From positions 106,017,194-106,081,193 of the forward strand of contig NW_026555331.1 in NCBI RefSeq assembly GCF_014898055.3: a stretch of 64,000 bases of DNA, read 5' to 3'. This DNA comes from Talpa occidentalis. Lineage: Eukaryota > Chordata > Mammalia > Eulipotyphla > Talpidae. Shown here in pieces: positions 23,441 through 35,184 of the stretch. Within the stretch, counting starts at the first letter, position 1; each line of letters starts with the position of its first letter. Made by a program: the position numbers and the translations under genes. Below the pieces are notes generated by a model. The model had not been told where the DNA came from and made no database searches. It worked only from the letters and a program-made list of their open reading frames with translations.

Positions 23441-24429
23441 AAGACTACCATGATTCTTACAGGAATCTTTCTCATATATCCTCAGGATGGCAAGATCATC
23501 TGGGTGACAAAGTCTAAAAGCCAAGAAAGAGAAAAAGGGATGTCTGCCCTCTGTTCTCTGGGAAGATTTGTGTGCATAATTCCCTGTTATAAATTTAAGG
23601 CCAAGAAATGCGATCCTCATATATTTTGGTTGTTTTAAGCCCAAAATATTAGATCAAATGTGTTTAAAATAGGCCTCATGAATAACCAAACATGGACATT
23701 TTTGATAATGACAATTTACCCTGCAAGTGCAGATGTGCTTGTCCTCATGTTAGCTGTAAGAACATCTGTAACTGTAGGTACAGGGAGCAGAGGAGGGAGA
23801 AAAGGAGCAGACCTGAGTTCTTCCTCCTTGGTGAATAGAGATGCATGTTTTTAATATGCTGAGAGTTACTGGAAAATGCAGACTATTAGTACTTAGTGAC
23901 AATGGAGTACTTTGAGCCACCTTTCAATCCATTTATCAAAAGAACTTATAATGGAACTCATTTCAAGGGAGGTCAAACACTAATAAATATTGAAAAAAGA
24001 AAGTTAAAAGAACATCAAGTTAATATTTTACCATTCATTCTTTGATTTTGGAAAGCTTGAAATATTTTTCCTCACTAATTTTGTGTTTTATTGATTCATT
24101 CCTGCCAATTGGCTTATTGGAACAGACACAGATGCCTTGCTTTTAACTACAGCTCCAATTTCTATAATGCTTTACAATGCTGATGGATTTTTATGTATTC
24201 ACTGGCATCACTTACTGATATTGCCACAGTTCTGGAAGAGTCTTTGCTAGTTAAAAACTGGATTGTTCTCAGTAAAAGCAGCTGAAATTGTATTGATTTT
24301 TGGTTTAAATGCTGTAATAACATTTCTTGGTTTTGTTGTATTCATTTGGGGGAAAATAAAACTTGTAATTCATTGATTCTTCCACATTTACCTGTTTTCA
24401 AAATACATAGAATCTGACAGTCTTTCCAT
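23441..24429. other. Unassigned AT-rich sequence
   Basis: No gene or repeat was recognised. The region 23990-24370 is AT-rich, with long unbroken unique-looking sequence. It may contain conserved non-coding DNA, which needs cross-species alignment to judge. Confidence 0.4.
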
Positions 24430-24990
24430 TCTTCTCAGTGACTACTGTGGACTCTGAAAAATACAAATCTCATCACATAGTCCTTTACCATAGACCAATG
24501 GGGATTCCCTCCCCCATTTGTCACCACCCCTCCCCTCCAGCTCCTTCTAGTAGCCTCATATGCAGTCACATTTCTTGGGTTTGTTTTGGTTTAGTTCTGT
24601 CAGTTACTTTGTTTTCTTTCTCTACAACCCACTTATAAGTGCAACCATCTGGTATTTTTCTTTTTCAGGCTTATTTCATTTAGCATAATCCCTTCCAGTT
24701 CCATCCATGTTGTTGCAAATGGTCAGAGTTCATTTTTTTTTTTTTTAATAATAGCTGAGTAATAGTCCATCATGTATCTTAGCACGTCTTCTTAACCCAC
24801 TGCTCTGTTTGGGGGCATTTAAGTTGTTTCCATAACTTGGCTATTGTAAATAGTGCTTCAATGAATGAACGCATATATCCCTGCAAATGAGTTATTTTGC
24901 ATTCTTCAGGTAGATACCTAGGAGTGGAACTACTGGATCATATGGCAGATCTGTTTTTAGCATTTTGAGGAACTTGCAGTCTGTTTTCCA
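24430..24990 (-). mobile_element. L1 3' end, 5'-truncated
   Basis: Antisense L1 3' sequence: TTTCATTTAGCATAATCCCT, 'ttccatccatgttgttgcaaatgg', 'taatagctgagtaatagtccatcatg', 'gtttccataacttggctattgtaaatagtgc', and 'cctaggagtggaactactggatcatatgg'. These are the well-known 3' landmarks of mammalian L1. It keeps only the tail of ORF2 and the 3' UTR, so it is inert. Confidence 0.9.
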
Positions 24991-25019
24991 TAGGGGCTGG
25001 CCCAGTCTATATTTGACCT

Positions 25020-25390
25020 TTGAGGAGCACTTCTGTGAGGTGTGTTTTAGGGCCTTTCTACTTACTGTGCCTTCTGCCACAAGCCTCTTCTACTAGATAG
25101 CTGCATGAACTTCTACCTCCTGCCCCCAGCACACACACAAGTATTGGCTCACATGTTACCAGTGCTACCTATGTCCTTTTTCTGTCTCTTTTCTCTGTGC
25201 CACATCTCATGGTCTGACTTACTATTTTATTGATTTATTTCATTTATTGTCAGTCTCAGTTCATTAGACTGTAAGCTCCATAAGGGTAAGTGTTCATCTG
25301 CTGTATCTCTACCATGCCCCAATGTCTAGAACAGTGTCTGGTGCATGAAAGGGGCCAAGGAAATATTTGTTGAGAATGATGAATGTTCTC
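25020..25390 (+). repeat. L2 LINE 3' end
   Basis: Sense L2 3' terminus: 'cattagactgtaagctccataagggtaag', then 'tctagaacagtgtctggtgcatg', then 'ggaaatatttgttgagaatgatgaatg'. It is ancient and diverged; the 5' border is approximate. Confidence 0.75.
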
Positions 25391-25779
25391 AATAGTGTTA
25401 GTATATCCTTGGAAAAATACTTCAACAGAATCACTTAAAAAAATCCTATATGATTCCATATAATGATTCCTAGTTTTCTTATAGTTGTATGACTTGGGGA
25501 AAAAAGTAGCATTTTAGAAGGTAGAAATGCCTTTCTTATTTTTGCCAGCTTTTGTGTGTACACAGAAACACTTCCTCAGATCTCTAAATTCTAAGTATAT
25601 TCCTTAGAGTCTGTCTTGTAACCACAAGAAGGTGCCATTTTTCTGCCAAATGGAATGACAAGAGCAAAATCAGAGAGAAGCAGCTGTAAGCAAGTCTTAA
25701 TGCAACTCATTTGGATTCAGAGGCATTGTAAGTGCAGGTTGAAAGACTCTAGTGGAAATGTTGTGAATCCCTCCTCCCT

Positions 25780-26060
25780 GCCTTCTCCCTGGAGAGGGAC
25801 CTTACAGCTTTCTGCTTCAATTTCCCCACACGCATTGGCACAATGGTGTACACGGCGCACACCTTGCACTATCCCATCTTCCTGCACTATCCCATCTTCC
25901 TGCCTCTTCTCAAGTATTTTTCCTTTCTTCAAAAGTCGCTTCTCCTCTAGCTCTGCTTGCTCAAGTTCCATTCCCATCAAGGCTCAACACACATGGAGGC
26001 TTCCCTGTGAAGTCTTTCAAGACGCCTGCCAACCGGCATGAATTTCTTCTGTGGATTGTG
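25780..26060 (+). repeat. L2-type remnant (weak)
   Basis: The 'ggcttccctgtgaagtctttcaagacgcctgcc' block near 26000 is like the L2 'gaagccttccctgac' segment. The rest is diverged. An exact 18-bp tandem duplication at 25865-25900 lies inside it and gives a repeated Thr-Ile-Pro-Ser-Ser motif in an overlapping open frame of no other interest. Confidence 0.45.
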
Positions 26061-26134
26061 CTCCATAAACCAGTAAGCTGCAGTGTACCTTGAGTTAGTC
26101 ATGAACACAGGCACACACACAGGCACAATACTCA

Positions 26135-26158
26135 TACACACACACACACATACACACC
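26135..26158. repeat. (CA)n microsatellite
   Basis: A CA dinucleotide run with one T interruption, preceded by imperfect CA/GGCACA units. Confidence 0.9.
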
Positions 26159-26657
26159 AATTATAAGCACATTGAGGGCAGAGATCATATTTTACTTTTC
26201 AGATGCTTTCAGCATATAAAAAAAAGGTCTCATACAATGAAAGCATTCAATATAATTAGTATTATCATAAGATGGATATAAACCCCTCTTCATCAAGTAA
26301 TAGGGATTCACCTTATAAATTCTCCTCCTGCTGTTTAGTTTTCTTTTCCTCCTGTTTTGTATCTATCTAGACATTCTGATGAGAAACCACTGTGCACTAT
26401 ACCAAAGCCTCCTGCTTATCCCTGAATGGAACAGGGCTGCTTCCCAGTGCCGTGTGCTGTCCAGGGGCCCTTGAACATGTCTGCAGCTGCAGGTAGGCCT
26501 GTGGGGGTCTTCCTGTTCTTGCATGGCAGAGGAAAGAACAGGATAAACAACTTACCTGAAATTATCCTGCAACAGAGCTGGTTTTAATATCTTATCTTCC
26601 TAAATCCCAGTCTGGCCAATCTAAGAACAACATGGTACCTATACCACGGTGATTTTT

Positions 26658-26925
26658 TTTTAAAAGATTTATTTATTTATGCATACAAAAGCTGGGGTAC
26701 AGGCCAGAGATGTGGGGGGTGAGAGGATTCACCAGAGACAGAGTGGGGAACAGAACAGGCAGATTGACTGAAACACACTGCTGAGGGGAGCAACGGGCAA
26801 AACAGGAGAGGTCTGCCTTGCCATGTGGGTTTCTCCCTGGCCAGCCGGGGATCGAACTTGTGCTGCAGAGGCTGAGGATTGCTTCATAGTGCTGTGCTTT
26901 ACCCCTTGCACCACAAGGGAGGCCC
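26658..26925 (-). repeat. Lineage-specific SINE, copy 6 (older subfamily)
   Basis: Full-length antisense copy. The 16-bp flanking duplication differs at one base: TACCACGGTGATTTTT at 26642-26657 and TACCATGGTGATTTTT at 26926-26941. The body reads 'aagctggggtacaggccagagatgtgggggg', and the inverted B box reads GGGGATCGAACTTG. Confidence 0.95.
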
Positions 26926-26941
26926 TACCATGGTGATTTTT

Positions 26942-27640
26942 ATTAGAAACTACACAAGTATAAATCTCAGGAGTCAAAAAGTATAAATAAAAACTGCAAG
27001 GTCATCCATTGAAGTTATGGGTTATTGAGGTTTTACCTACCAGTGTTTTCATGCGGCAGCACAGAGGAACCCCAGTGATACCTGGCTGTTGAATACCTAC
27101 TTACCTGTCTCTTATTGATATTTGAAGATAACACCAGAAGAGAGCACCCGGGAAGCAGGTTATTGACAGTGCAGATATGGCCTCAGTAGTATTGCTGCCT
27201 TTGTCAAAAATTAGCAAAGGGCCTTGAATCAGCAGGGTCTCTTGGGAGACCTTGCTGATGTCTGAGACAAGGGCATTGGGCCCCCCGGGAGGAAAGTCTG
27301 CCTGATCATGGCTGAGCTGCCCACGGGCACCAAGTGTTAGAATTAGTTCCTGTTGAAGAAACACATGTCAGGACTGAGTTAGGATCATTCCAAAAAGTAA
27401 AGGTCTGCTCATGTTTATTGACTTTTTAAAAAATATAGTTATGTCAAATGTGTTTTATTAAACATATGCTAAGATGCTCTACTTGTCAGGATTCCTAATG
27501 TTGTTCGATACATAACTTGTTGGTGCCATACTTGTTGATACATATTTTGTTGGTGCCATGTAGTAAAACCACAGAGCTAGTGGACCTTCAGAGAGATGAA
27601 ATGGCCCTTCTTTTTTTAAAAAAAAATAATAATAATAATA
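26942..27640. other. Unassigned sequence
   Basis: No gene was recognised. An imperfect tandem pair of about 29 bp units lies at 27507-27560, and an (AAT)n run at 27627-27643 probably belongs to the A-rich tail of the L1 that follows. Confidence 0.4.
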
Positions 27641-28515
27641 AATTTTCTTACATTGTTGTTAAGTTTTGGACAGTAATTGATTTCTCCCCTCAGGTATAGT
27701 CCCTGTAGTTCTCTCATCACCACAGCACCCGTGACCCATCTCTACAGTCCCTTGTGCTCTTCTCTCCCCTGTTCTGACTCCTCCCACTCCCCTTACCCCT
27801 GCTGGATGCCTCACATCTATGGGCAACTTGCAAGGTCTGTCTTCTTCCCCATCCTTTGTTCAGTTTCTCTATAGTCTACCTATAATGAAACCATCTGGTA
27901 TTTGTCTTTTTCCTTCTAACTTTTTTCATTTAGCATAATCCCTTCCAGCCTCATCCATGTTGCCACAAGTGGCATGAGTTTATCTTTTTTGATTGCTTGG
28001 TGGTATTCCACTCAGATGTATACATACCACATCTTCTAGATCCATTGATCTGTCTTGAGGCATTTAGGTTGTTTCCACATGTTAGCTGTTGTAAATAGTG
28101 CTGCAGTAAACATGGGAATGCAGGTTTCCTTTTGAAGTAGGGTTTTTGTCTTCTTTGAGTAGATTCCTAGGAGTGGAATCCCTGTATCATATGGGTTGAG
28201 GGTCCTCTATACAGCTTTCCACAGTGGCTGGACCAGTTTGCATTCCCGCCAACAGTGTTAAGAGGGTTCTTTTTCACCACATCCTTGTCAGCATTTGTTG
28301 TTTTTAGTTTTTTGTTGTTTTTTATTTTTTTTTTTAATATGGGCCATTCTCAAAGATGTAAAGTAGTATCTCATTGCAGTTTTTTTTTTACATTTCCCTG
28401 TTAATAAGTGATATTGAACTTTTTTTCATATGCCTGTTGGCCATTTGCATTTCTGATTTGGAGGAGTATCTTTTTATCTCTTCTGCCCACTTTTTGAATG
28501 TGTTGTTTGCTTTTC
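27627..28515 (-). mobile_element. L1 3' end, 5'-truncated, ~0.9 kb
   Basis: The plus strand starts with the A/T-rich tail, then a pyrimidine-rich 3' UTR (TTTCTCCCCTCAGGTATAGT), then the ORF2 end in antisense: CATTTAGCATAATCCCTTCC, 'aggttgtttccacatgttagctg', 'aataagtgatattgaac' and 'gcctgttggccatttgcatttctgatttggag'. The same 3' UTR family is seen at 55400, so this is a lineage-specific L1 lineage. ORF2 is truncated and interrupted. Confidence 0.9.
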
Positions 28516-29480
28516 CTTCAATAAAGCATTTGCCTAACAGACACCATCAGCACTGGCCTGTAGAGATTTGCATATTACCAGGCTGGATTTCTTTCCATTG
28601 TATACTTAAAAAAAAAAAGTTTCTCTCTAATGGGCTATGTTCATTCCAATGAAAAAGTGAGAGGCAAAAGCTATGAAGTGCTCTAACTCTATTTAACAAT
28701 CCAAAGAAACACTCAGAAGCCAGATATTTAATGAAACTATTATGAATCCCAAAGAGTGTTTACCTTGGGATACTTTGCCACTAGCCTGATTCTGTGCACA
28801 AAGTTACCTCCATAGCAAGATTCTGGCTGGAGGCAAGATTTTCACTTGGAAGCAAGGGAAATTCAGAGGATATCCTTTACTGGGTCCTCTGGATTGAGAA
28901 GGGAAAACGCACTCTTCTATTTCATCTGAAGTCTTGTTTATCATATGCATTTTTGATGAGCCACATAAATGAGGACATCACTGCATCCAGAGGTAGTGCT
29001 ATCTGGAGACCATAGGAAAAGGGTGCACAGTCAAGCAGGGCTTCATTTTTGTGACTGCTCACCTGATACAGCAACACTGGCATTGCCTGTTGCTAGCTCT
29101 TTGTTTCATTTTGCTCATGTGTCAAATAAAGGTGGGGTAGGGTGTCACTTTTTCAGAGTTCCTAAGATGATGGATAATAGACCTGGAAAGCACAATGTGT
29201 ACACTATGTTCATTATTATTATTATTGCACATAACTCAAAACCCTGACTTTTTATAAGTATAATACAATTATGATATGAGGTTTCTGATACTGCTTGGTA
29301 TCTCATGATAATTCTTGTATTTTGTATTTTCACTGAACATCTATTTGAGGGAAGGCATGGAGGACTGAAATATAAACTCAAATAACTGAGACAACATAGT
29401 AGAAACTGACAGCATTTTCAGAGACAAATTGAATTTGCTCCAGCAGCACAGATACTAAAAAAAAAGAGAGAGAAATTGAT
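28516..29480. other. Unassigned sequence
   Basis: No gene or named repeat. It includes a short (ATT)n run near 29213. Short open frames only. Confidence 0.4.
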
Positions 29481-29850
29481 AATATCCTGTGAGAGTATGC
29501 TTGAGAGCCTGAGTTTCCAAGAAGTAGACAGGTAGACTGGGGAGGAGGCAGCATGAGGGTGGGCTGTGGAGATGGGGAAGTTTGGAACCAGACAGAGAAA
29601 ATAGCATGAAGCAAATACTTGGAGACAGGAGCCCAGAAGAAACCCAGCAGGAGTAGATTTTGTTAGAATTCAGAGCACTTAAGGGACAAGAGTGCAATTT
29701 AGACTGAAAGGAAAGATTGGGGTCAGATTATGGAAGGTCTTGCATATCAAGCTGAGGAGTGTGTACTTTGTAGTAGAGATAATGGTAAGCAGTGATGAGA
29801 GAAGCTGAAGGCAATACACCAAACAAAAGTTGATGGTATCTTTAACTAGG
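29481..29850 (-). repeat. L2-type remnant
   Basis: The block 'ggggtcagattatggaaggtcttgcatatcaagctgaggagtgtgtactttgtag' follows the antisense order of an internal L2 region in which 'agatcatgtagggccttgtaggcca' is characteristic. It is purine-rich and diverged. Confidence 0.5.
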
Positions 29851-30844
29851 ACACTTTAGAGTGAATAGAGGAGAAAACAAGAAAACCCTGAAGGAGAAGA
29901 GACAAGAATTGGTCATTAATTAAATTTGAGGAACAAAAGTGAGCAGTGAGAGAGGAGGAGAGTGTGTTGGACAGCAGAGAGGGCAGGAGGTATATCCCTG
30001 GGCTTTTGACATTGACTTTGAATGTCATTCTTGGGAAAACATTGCCCTTTTATATTTTCTTAATTTTGAGTGATGCTATTTTCTGCTTTTATGTGTGCTC
30101 AAATAGCCAAAGATACAATTTGATATTTGAGCCAACAGAATATGATGAGTCAAACTGGTAGAGTTAAAAAAAAAAAAAAGAGAGAGAAAGTGGTGATTCA
30201 TTTTTCAGGCTCAAGAGTTTCTTCTTTTCCTAGAACGTCAAAACATGAAAACTTGAAGTAGATAAATTAGTAGTTGATTCTTTGAATAACAAAAAGAGTC
30301 TTTTCCAGGACCTTTTTCTTTAGGGATTCTTTGATTTTTATGCATCTAATAAAACACAGAAACAAGCTTATCCCATAAAACTTGATGTTCCTTAGATGCA
30401 TGCTACCGCATGCAATATTGTTAAAATACTTTTTTATACATGCATTAGCTAGATATACCATAAAAATTTTAAGAAAATGAATACATATGTTTTCATTTTC
30501 TGCTAGCCAATTTTGAAAATTAAGGTTGTATTTTTTATTAAGTGTACTAAGGACAAGTGTAGAATTTGCTAATCATTTTGATTACTGTTTCTTATATAGT
30601 ACCCTAATAAATACAGTCTAGAAAGTTCTTTGTCCTCTTATTCCTAAAAATCTTGTGATAAGAAAAGCTTTTATAGAATCAGCTCTGAAAATCCAAACAA
30701 TGGCTTCCTTGATGATCCTTGAAAGAGGTACACTTAATTATTCTAGGTTTTTCTAGCAGTTTCTAGTTTTCCTCTCTAGAATGTTATTAAAATCACTCTC
30801 TGCTACCAAAACAAATTGAACTTGAGGGATTGAATAGATACTCG
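29851..30844. other. Unassigned AT-rich sequence
   Basis: No gene or repeat was recognised. The interval is AT-rich, with an A/GA-rich patch near 30167-30188. Confidence 0.4.
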
Positions 30845-31062
30845 TGTAGCCATGCTCATGGCAACATTATTTACAGTAGCCTAAAGGTGAAAATGACCCA
30901 ACATCAGTGAATGGATGGATAAGCTAAATGTGGTTCATATACACAAAAAAATAGTATTCAGCTGCAAAAAAACAAAGGGAATTCTGACATGATTGCTCCA
31001 ACATAGATGAATCTTGAAGACATTATGCTAAATGAAGGAAGTTTAATACAAAAAAAAAAAAA
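30845..31062 (+). mobile_element. L1 3' end, left part
   Basis: Sense L1 tail: 'catggcaacattatttacagtagcctaaaggtgaaaatgacccaac', 'gaatggatggataagctaaatgtgg', and 'acatagatgaatcttgaagacattatgctaaatgaagg'. It is interrupted by SINE copy 7 and resumes at 31331. Belongs to an older L1M-type family. Confidence 0.85.
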
Positions 31063-31330
31063 GGGACTCCCTGGTGGCACAAGGGGTTAGGACACAACCT
31101 ATGAAGCTTTCTGCAGCCACTGCAGCACAGGTTTGATCCCTGGCTGGGTTGCTGCCCACATGGCACAGCAGACCTCTCTTGACTTGTCCTCTGCCCACCT
31201 TAGCAGTGTATTTCAGTAGATCTTCCTTTTTTGTTCCCCACTCTATCTCTGGTGGATACGCTCACCCCCCCACATCTCTGGCCTGTTCCCCAGTTCTTGT
31301 AATGAGAAATAAATCTTTAAAAAAAATAAT
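31063..31330 (+). repeat. Lineage-specific SINE, copy 7 (most diverged)
   Basis: Sense copy inside an L1: head GGGACTCCCTGGTGGCACAA, diverged B box GGTTTGATCCCTGG, body 'cccacatggcacagcagacctctctt', and end 'tctggcctgttccccagttcttgtaa' plus an A-rich tail. It differs from the other copies at many positions and lacks most of their CpGs, so it is one of the oldest members. Confidence 0.9.
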
Positions 31331-31590
31331 GTATGATACGACTAAGGTGAGGTACACAGTCAAATTCATAGAGACAGAAAGTAGAAGGTGGTTTCCTGGG
31401 GCTGGAGGGAGGCAGGAATAGAGACTTCCTGTTTAAGGGTCACAGAGTTTCCATTTGGGATGATAAAGGAATTCTGGAGATGGATGGTAGTGATAGTTGT
31501 TTCCAACTCATGGTTATTGTAAATAATGATGCAATTAACATTGACTAATGCTGTTGTGAACTCTTCTATCAAGACTGTAGTTTAAATAGG
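31331..31590 (+). mobile_element. L1 3' end, right part
   Basis: Continuation of the 30845 element: 'atgtatgatacgactaaggtgaggtacacagtcaaattcatagagacagaaagtagaa', GGTGGTTTCCTGGGGCTGGA, and 'tctggagatggatggtagtgatagttg'. This is the typical 3' UTR of older L1M elements. Confidence 0.85.
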
Positions 31591-33934
31591 CACTGTGAGA
31601 GCACTTAAGTCAACTCTCAGCCTAAATGTAGTGAGACCTCGCCCACCTCTTCTCTCCCCTCAACCTTAGTCTAGAGGAAGCTAGGAATGCAGCTGCAAGA
31701 TGGTGGAGGAGGGAGAAAAGGGCCAGGAAGGGAGAAGATTTTTTCCAACTCAGAAAACTAACCTGGCTGGCTGAGAAGCAATAATAGGAGACCATGTATA
31801 ATTTTAAATCAAATTAAAATTATTATTGCACTGGACCGAACATTAATCATTCTACTTTGTGTTTTATGAGTTAAGGTGCTGACAAGTTTTTCATTTCTAA
31901 AAGTAATTTCAAAGACATGGAAGTTGCTCTAAATATCTTTTAGGACATGGGAAGAATTAACCTCAGAGAATAAATTCAAATGGACAATGGTATACAAAAA
32001 TAAAGTCATATATTTTTGTAATTACATGTTATATAAAATTATATGTTAATAGTGTATATTATGCATATTAAACTTTAAAAGAAATATAAAAATATCTGTA
32101 TCTAACAGACATTTTTGAGTTCTTACTCTGTCAGGAAACCCTGTTTAGGTGCTAGGGATAGAAATGGTATGAAAGGAACTTACCTTTATCTGCTATTCAT
32201 AGTCTACATGTTTAAAATCATAGATAAATTATTTTGCACTTATTATTTTAACAGGGCCAGCCTTTTCTATGCCAAAGATAAATTTAGTTTTTTTACTTTG
32301 TGATTTGTAAGAACAATTTGCATTGTTAAATCTTAGGGCCATTATAAAATGGAAAGTTGGGTCAATAGCTGGGTAATTTTAAGAGACTGAGTAATCATAG
32401 CAATTGTACAGTTAGCTATTTGGTTTGCATTGCAGAGAATGAAAAGTCTAATAAAGTTTACTTGTGCAGAAAGCCACAAGGGCTGCTCGGAAAGTAATTC
32501 TTCATGCTCACATTTTATTCTTTTGAACAAGAAAGCATTCACATAATGTCTCTTGTCTTCCCTTTTCCCCCCTTTAATCTTCCTCCTCCTCTTATTCTTA
32601 TTCTTCTCCTCTTTACTCTTCCCCCACCTCATTTCTATGTTTCCTCTCTTTATTTTTCTCTCCGTCTTCCCCTGCTCATCGACCCAAAACATTTTAGACA
32701 GACTTACTTGAATCGAATTTGTATATTAGATTTTTGTGTTTCATAGCTAGAATGCTCACTCCAAGGTGGACAAAATGCAGAGCAGTCTCAAGTAAATATC
32801 TTAAAATGCTACCAGTACTGTGCTTTGCTTTCAGACTCATTGTGAATTTATCCCTCTAGGATTTCTTATAGGAGCTAATCTGAGAGTATTCATTGATTTA
32901 GTCAGTAGTAGACAGTGTGAGTCAATAAATCTCTAGCCCCTAAACTACCTGTGCCTTAAGAAGTAGGCTTGAAAGCATCACATTGTTTTATCAATTTCCT
33001 CAGAAGTTGCTTCAAACTTAAAAACTAGTCAAAGGATACATTTCCTGGGAAATTAATTATTAGTATTTCCTGAAGATAGAAATATTGGCATCATGTAAAA
33101 GAAACGTGAATGTTCTGATTAGGTAGTTGGTTTAATAAGTAATAAAGAAGATCCAAAAAGCAAAAATATGTAGAAGGAGGGATAGTGATGGAAAGACAAA
33201 ATCCCTCTGGGATGTGCAGACTCCCCAGAAGGTGAGTTTAAGCTGAGGGACATAGCCCAGAAAGGAGACCCCGGGTATTAAAGAACAAAGTGGTAGACCA
33301 GATGCTGTGTGAACTGCCTTCTCCTTGACCTCTGACAAATTCACCCTGCAAGAGCAAATGCCCAGGCAATCTTGTGTTCAAGGTGATTTTTCAAGTGTTT
33401 TTTTTATTATTATTATTTAAGTGTGGCAGACCACTTAATCCAGTAGAATCAATAAGTAAGAATCGCTACACACTCCCTCCTGTCCCAGTAGCTTTGTTAG
33501 CATCCTTGAGAGTTGACACGGGAAATGTAATCAGGTGCACTCAAGTGGAATCGCTTTGGGTGATTTGCATTCTGCAGAGTTGCCAGCTTTCTGTCCTCGA
33601 ACACAATAATGAGCATTTCCCTCCAGAGGTGTGAAGCATGTACAATAATTAGTCCTTTTCATTTTAGATGTGATGGGTAATGTCCAAGTCCCTAGTCTGA
33701 AGAATATATTTTCACGGTGATGACATTTTCATGGGGGTAGCATCAAACCCCCATTTTGGGGGATAAAAGGAGGAGGGATCTAACAAGTTACATTCTATCG
33801 ATGTTCATTGCTTCCCCTTCAATTAAATCCTTAGACCAGACCTAGGAAATTGAGTTTTGAGGCCAGTTTTGAGAAATTGTATGGCTCCCAATGTAGGATC
33901 CCTTCAAATATTTCTTAGGGGTCTACAACCTCTA
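31591..33934. other. Unassigned AT-rich sequence
   Basis: No gene was recognised. The stretch near 32110-32190 is like an antisense L2/MIR end. There is a pyrimidine-rich patch at 32555-32670. Open frames are short. Confidence 0.4.
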
Positions 33935-33946
33935 TTACACATTTTT

Positions 33947-34091
33947 TTTAATTAATTAATTTATTTATTTAATTTTTAAATTTTTTTTTTTGTGGGACCC
34001 TCGCCAGCAGCTGGGGAACGAACCGGCACTGCAGGGGCTGCGGGCAGCCTTGCAGCCCAGTGCTCAACCGCTGTGCCATCGGGGGAGGCCC
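33947..34091 (-). repeat. Short-form SINE, copy 8a (head only)
   Basis: Antisense copy consisting only of an A/T-rich tail joined to the first ~100 bases of the SINE. The head joins its tail right after TGTGGGACCCTCGCCAGCAG (inverted). The body seen in full-length copies is missing. The same junction is seen in the independent copy at 38032, so this is a distinct short form. It shares the target site with copy 8b. Confidence 0.85.
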
Positions 34092-34102
34092 TACACATTT
34101 TT

Positions 34103-34366
34103 TTAAAAAGATTTATTTATTTATATAAGAACTGGGGTACAGGCCAAATGCGCGGGAGGGTGAGAGATTCACCAGAGACAGAGCGGGAAACAGAACTGGC
34201 TGACTGACGAAATACTGAGGGGAGCAGCGGGCGAGACAGGAGAGTTCTGCTTCGCCATGTGGGATTCCCCTGGCCAGCCGGCTGGAATCGAACCGGTGCT
34301 GCAAAGGCTATGGACAGCTTCACAGTGTGGCGCTCAACCACCTGTGCCACCACGGGAGGCTCCCTG
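34103..34366 (-). repeat. Lineage-specific SINE, copy 8b
   Basis: Full-length antisense copy directly following 8a. The target TTACACATTTT occurs three times: left of 8a (33935), between the two copies (about 34092) and right of 8b (34367). Body contains 'gaactggggtacaggccaaatgcgcggg'; inverted B box GGAATCGAACCGG. Confidence 0.95.
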
Positions 34367-34564
34367 TTACACATTTTGAAAAACCTCATCAAAAAAATTC
34401 CAAATGAAAAAATATCTATAAGTAATTGTACAGTAAATTCAATGTGTTTGAGAAATAAAATCTTTCACAACATCCTTTTTGGGGGAAATAATAAAAGGGG
34501 TCTACAGTTATAAGATTGATAAGTATGGTATAGTCAACCTCAATTCATAACTAATGGCATTCCT

Positions 34565-35065
34565 AGTATGGTAGACGAAGTAACAAACTCCCCCCCGCAA
34601 TATAGCCATTCTAATCCCTGCAACCTGTAAATGTGCTATTCCATTGCAATGGAGAATTAAGGTTGCAGGTGGAATTAAAGTTGCTGATCAGCCGACTTGG
34701 AGATGGGGAGATTATCCTGGATTATCTAGGTGGACACAATTTAGTCACAAGACTTTTAAGTGAAAAGGGAAAGATTGAGAGACAGCACCAGAGAGATTTA
34801 AAGATGCTACACTATTGGCTTTTGAAGGTAGAGAAAAAGACCACAGCCAGGAAATGTAGGCATCTTCTAGAAGCTAGAAACAGCAAGAAAATCAATTCTT
34901 CCTTAGAGCTTTAGAAGAAACAAGAAACACAGGCTCTCTGACACCTTAATTTTAGCCCAGTGAGATTCATTTTGAACTTCTGACCTCCAAAACTATAAGG
35001 TACTAAATATGTGTTGTTTGAAGCCATTTGTGATAATTTGTTACAGAAAAAATAGGAAACTAATG
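34565..35065 (+). mobile_element. MaLR-like LTR remnant
   Basis: Landmarks in order: GAGATGGGGAGATTATCCTG, 'gattatctaggtggacacaatttagtcacaag', 'ccacagccaggaaatgtaggcatcttctagaagctagaaa', 'gacaccttaattttagcccagtgagattcattttgaacttctgacctcc', and 'tgataatttgttacagaaaaaataggaaactaatgg'. This is a widespread eutherian LTR of the ERVL-MaLR group as I recall it. The subfamily is not assigned. No viral genes are present; the 93-codon open frame is chance. Confidence 0.7.
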
Positions 35066-35184
35066 GACTTAGTGCTATATCTTTCTGGAATTTGGTCATT
35101 ATAAATAAATCAGTTAATAGTATCTGCTGGGTTACCCTCACATACAAATAACTGTTTGGAGGGAGTCTTGAACATATGGAGAAG

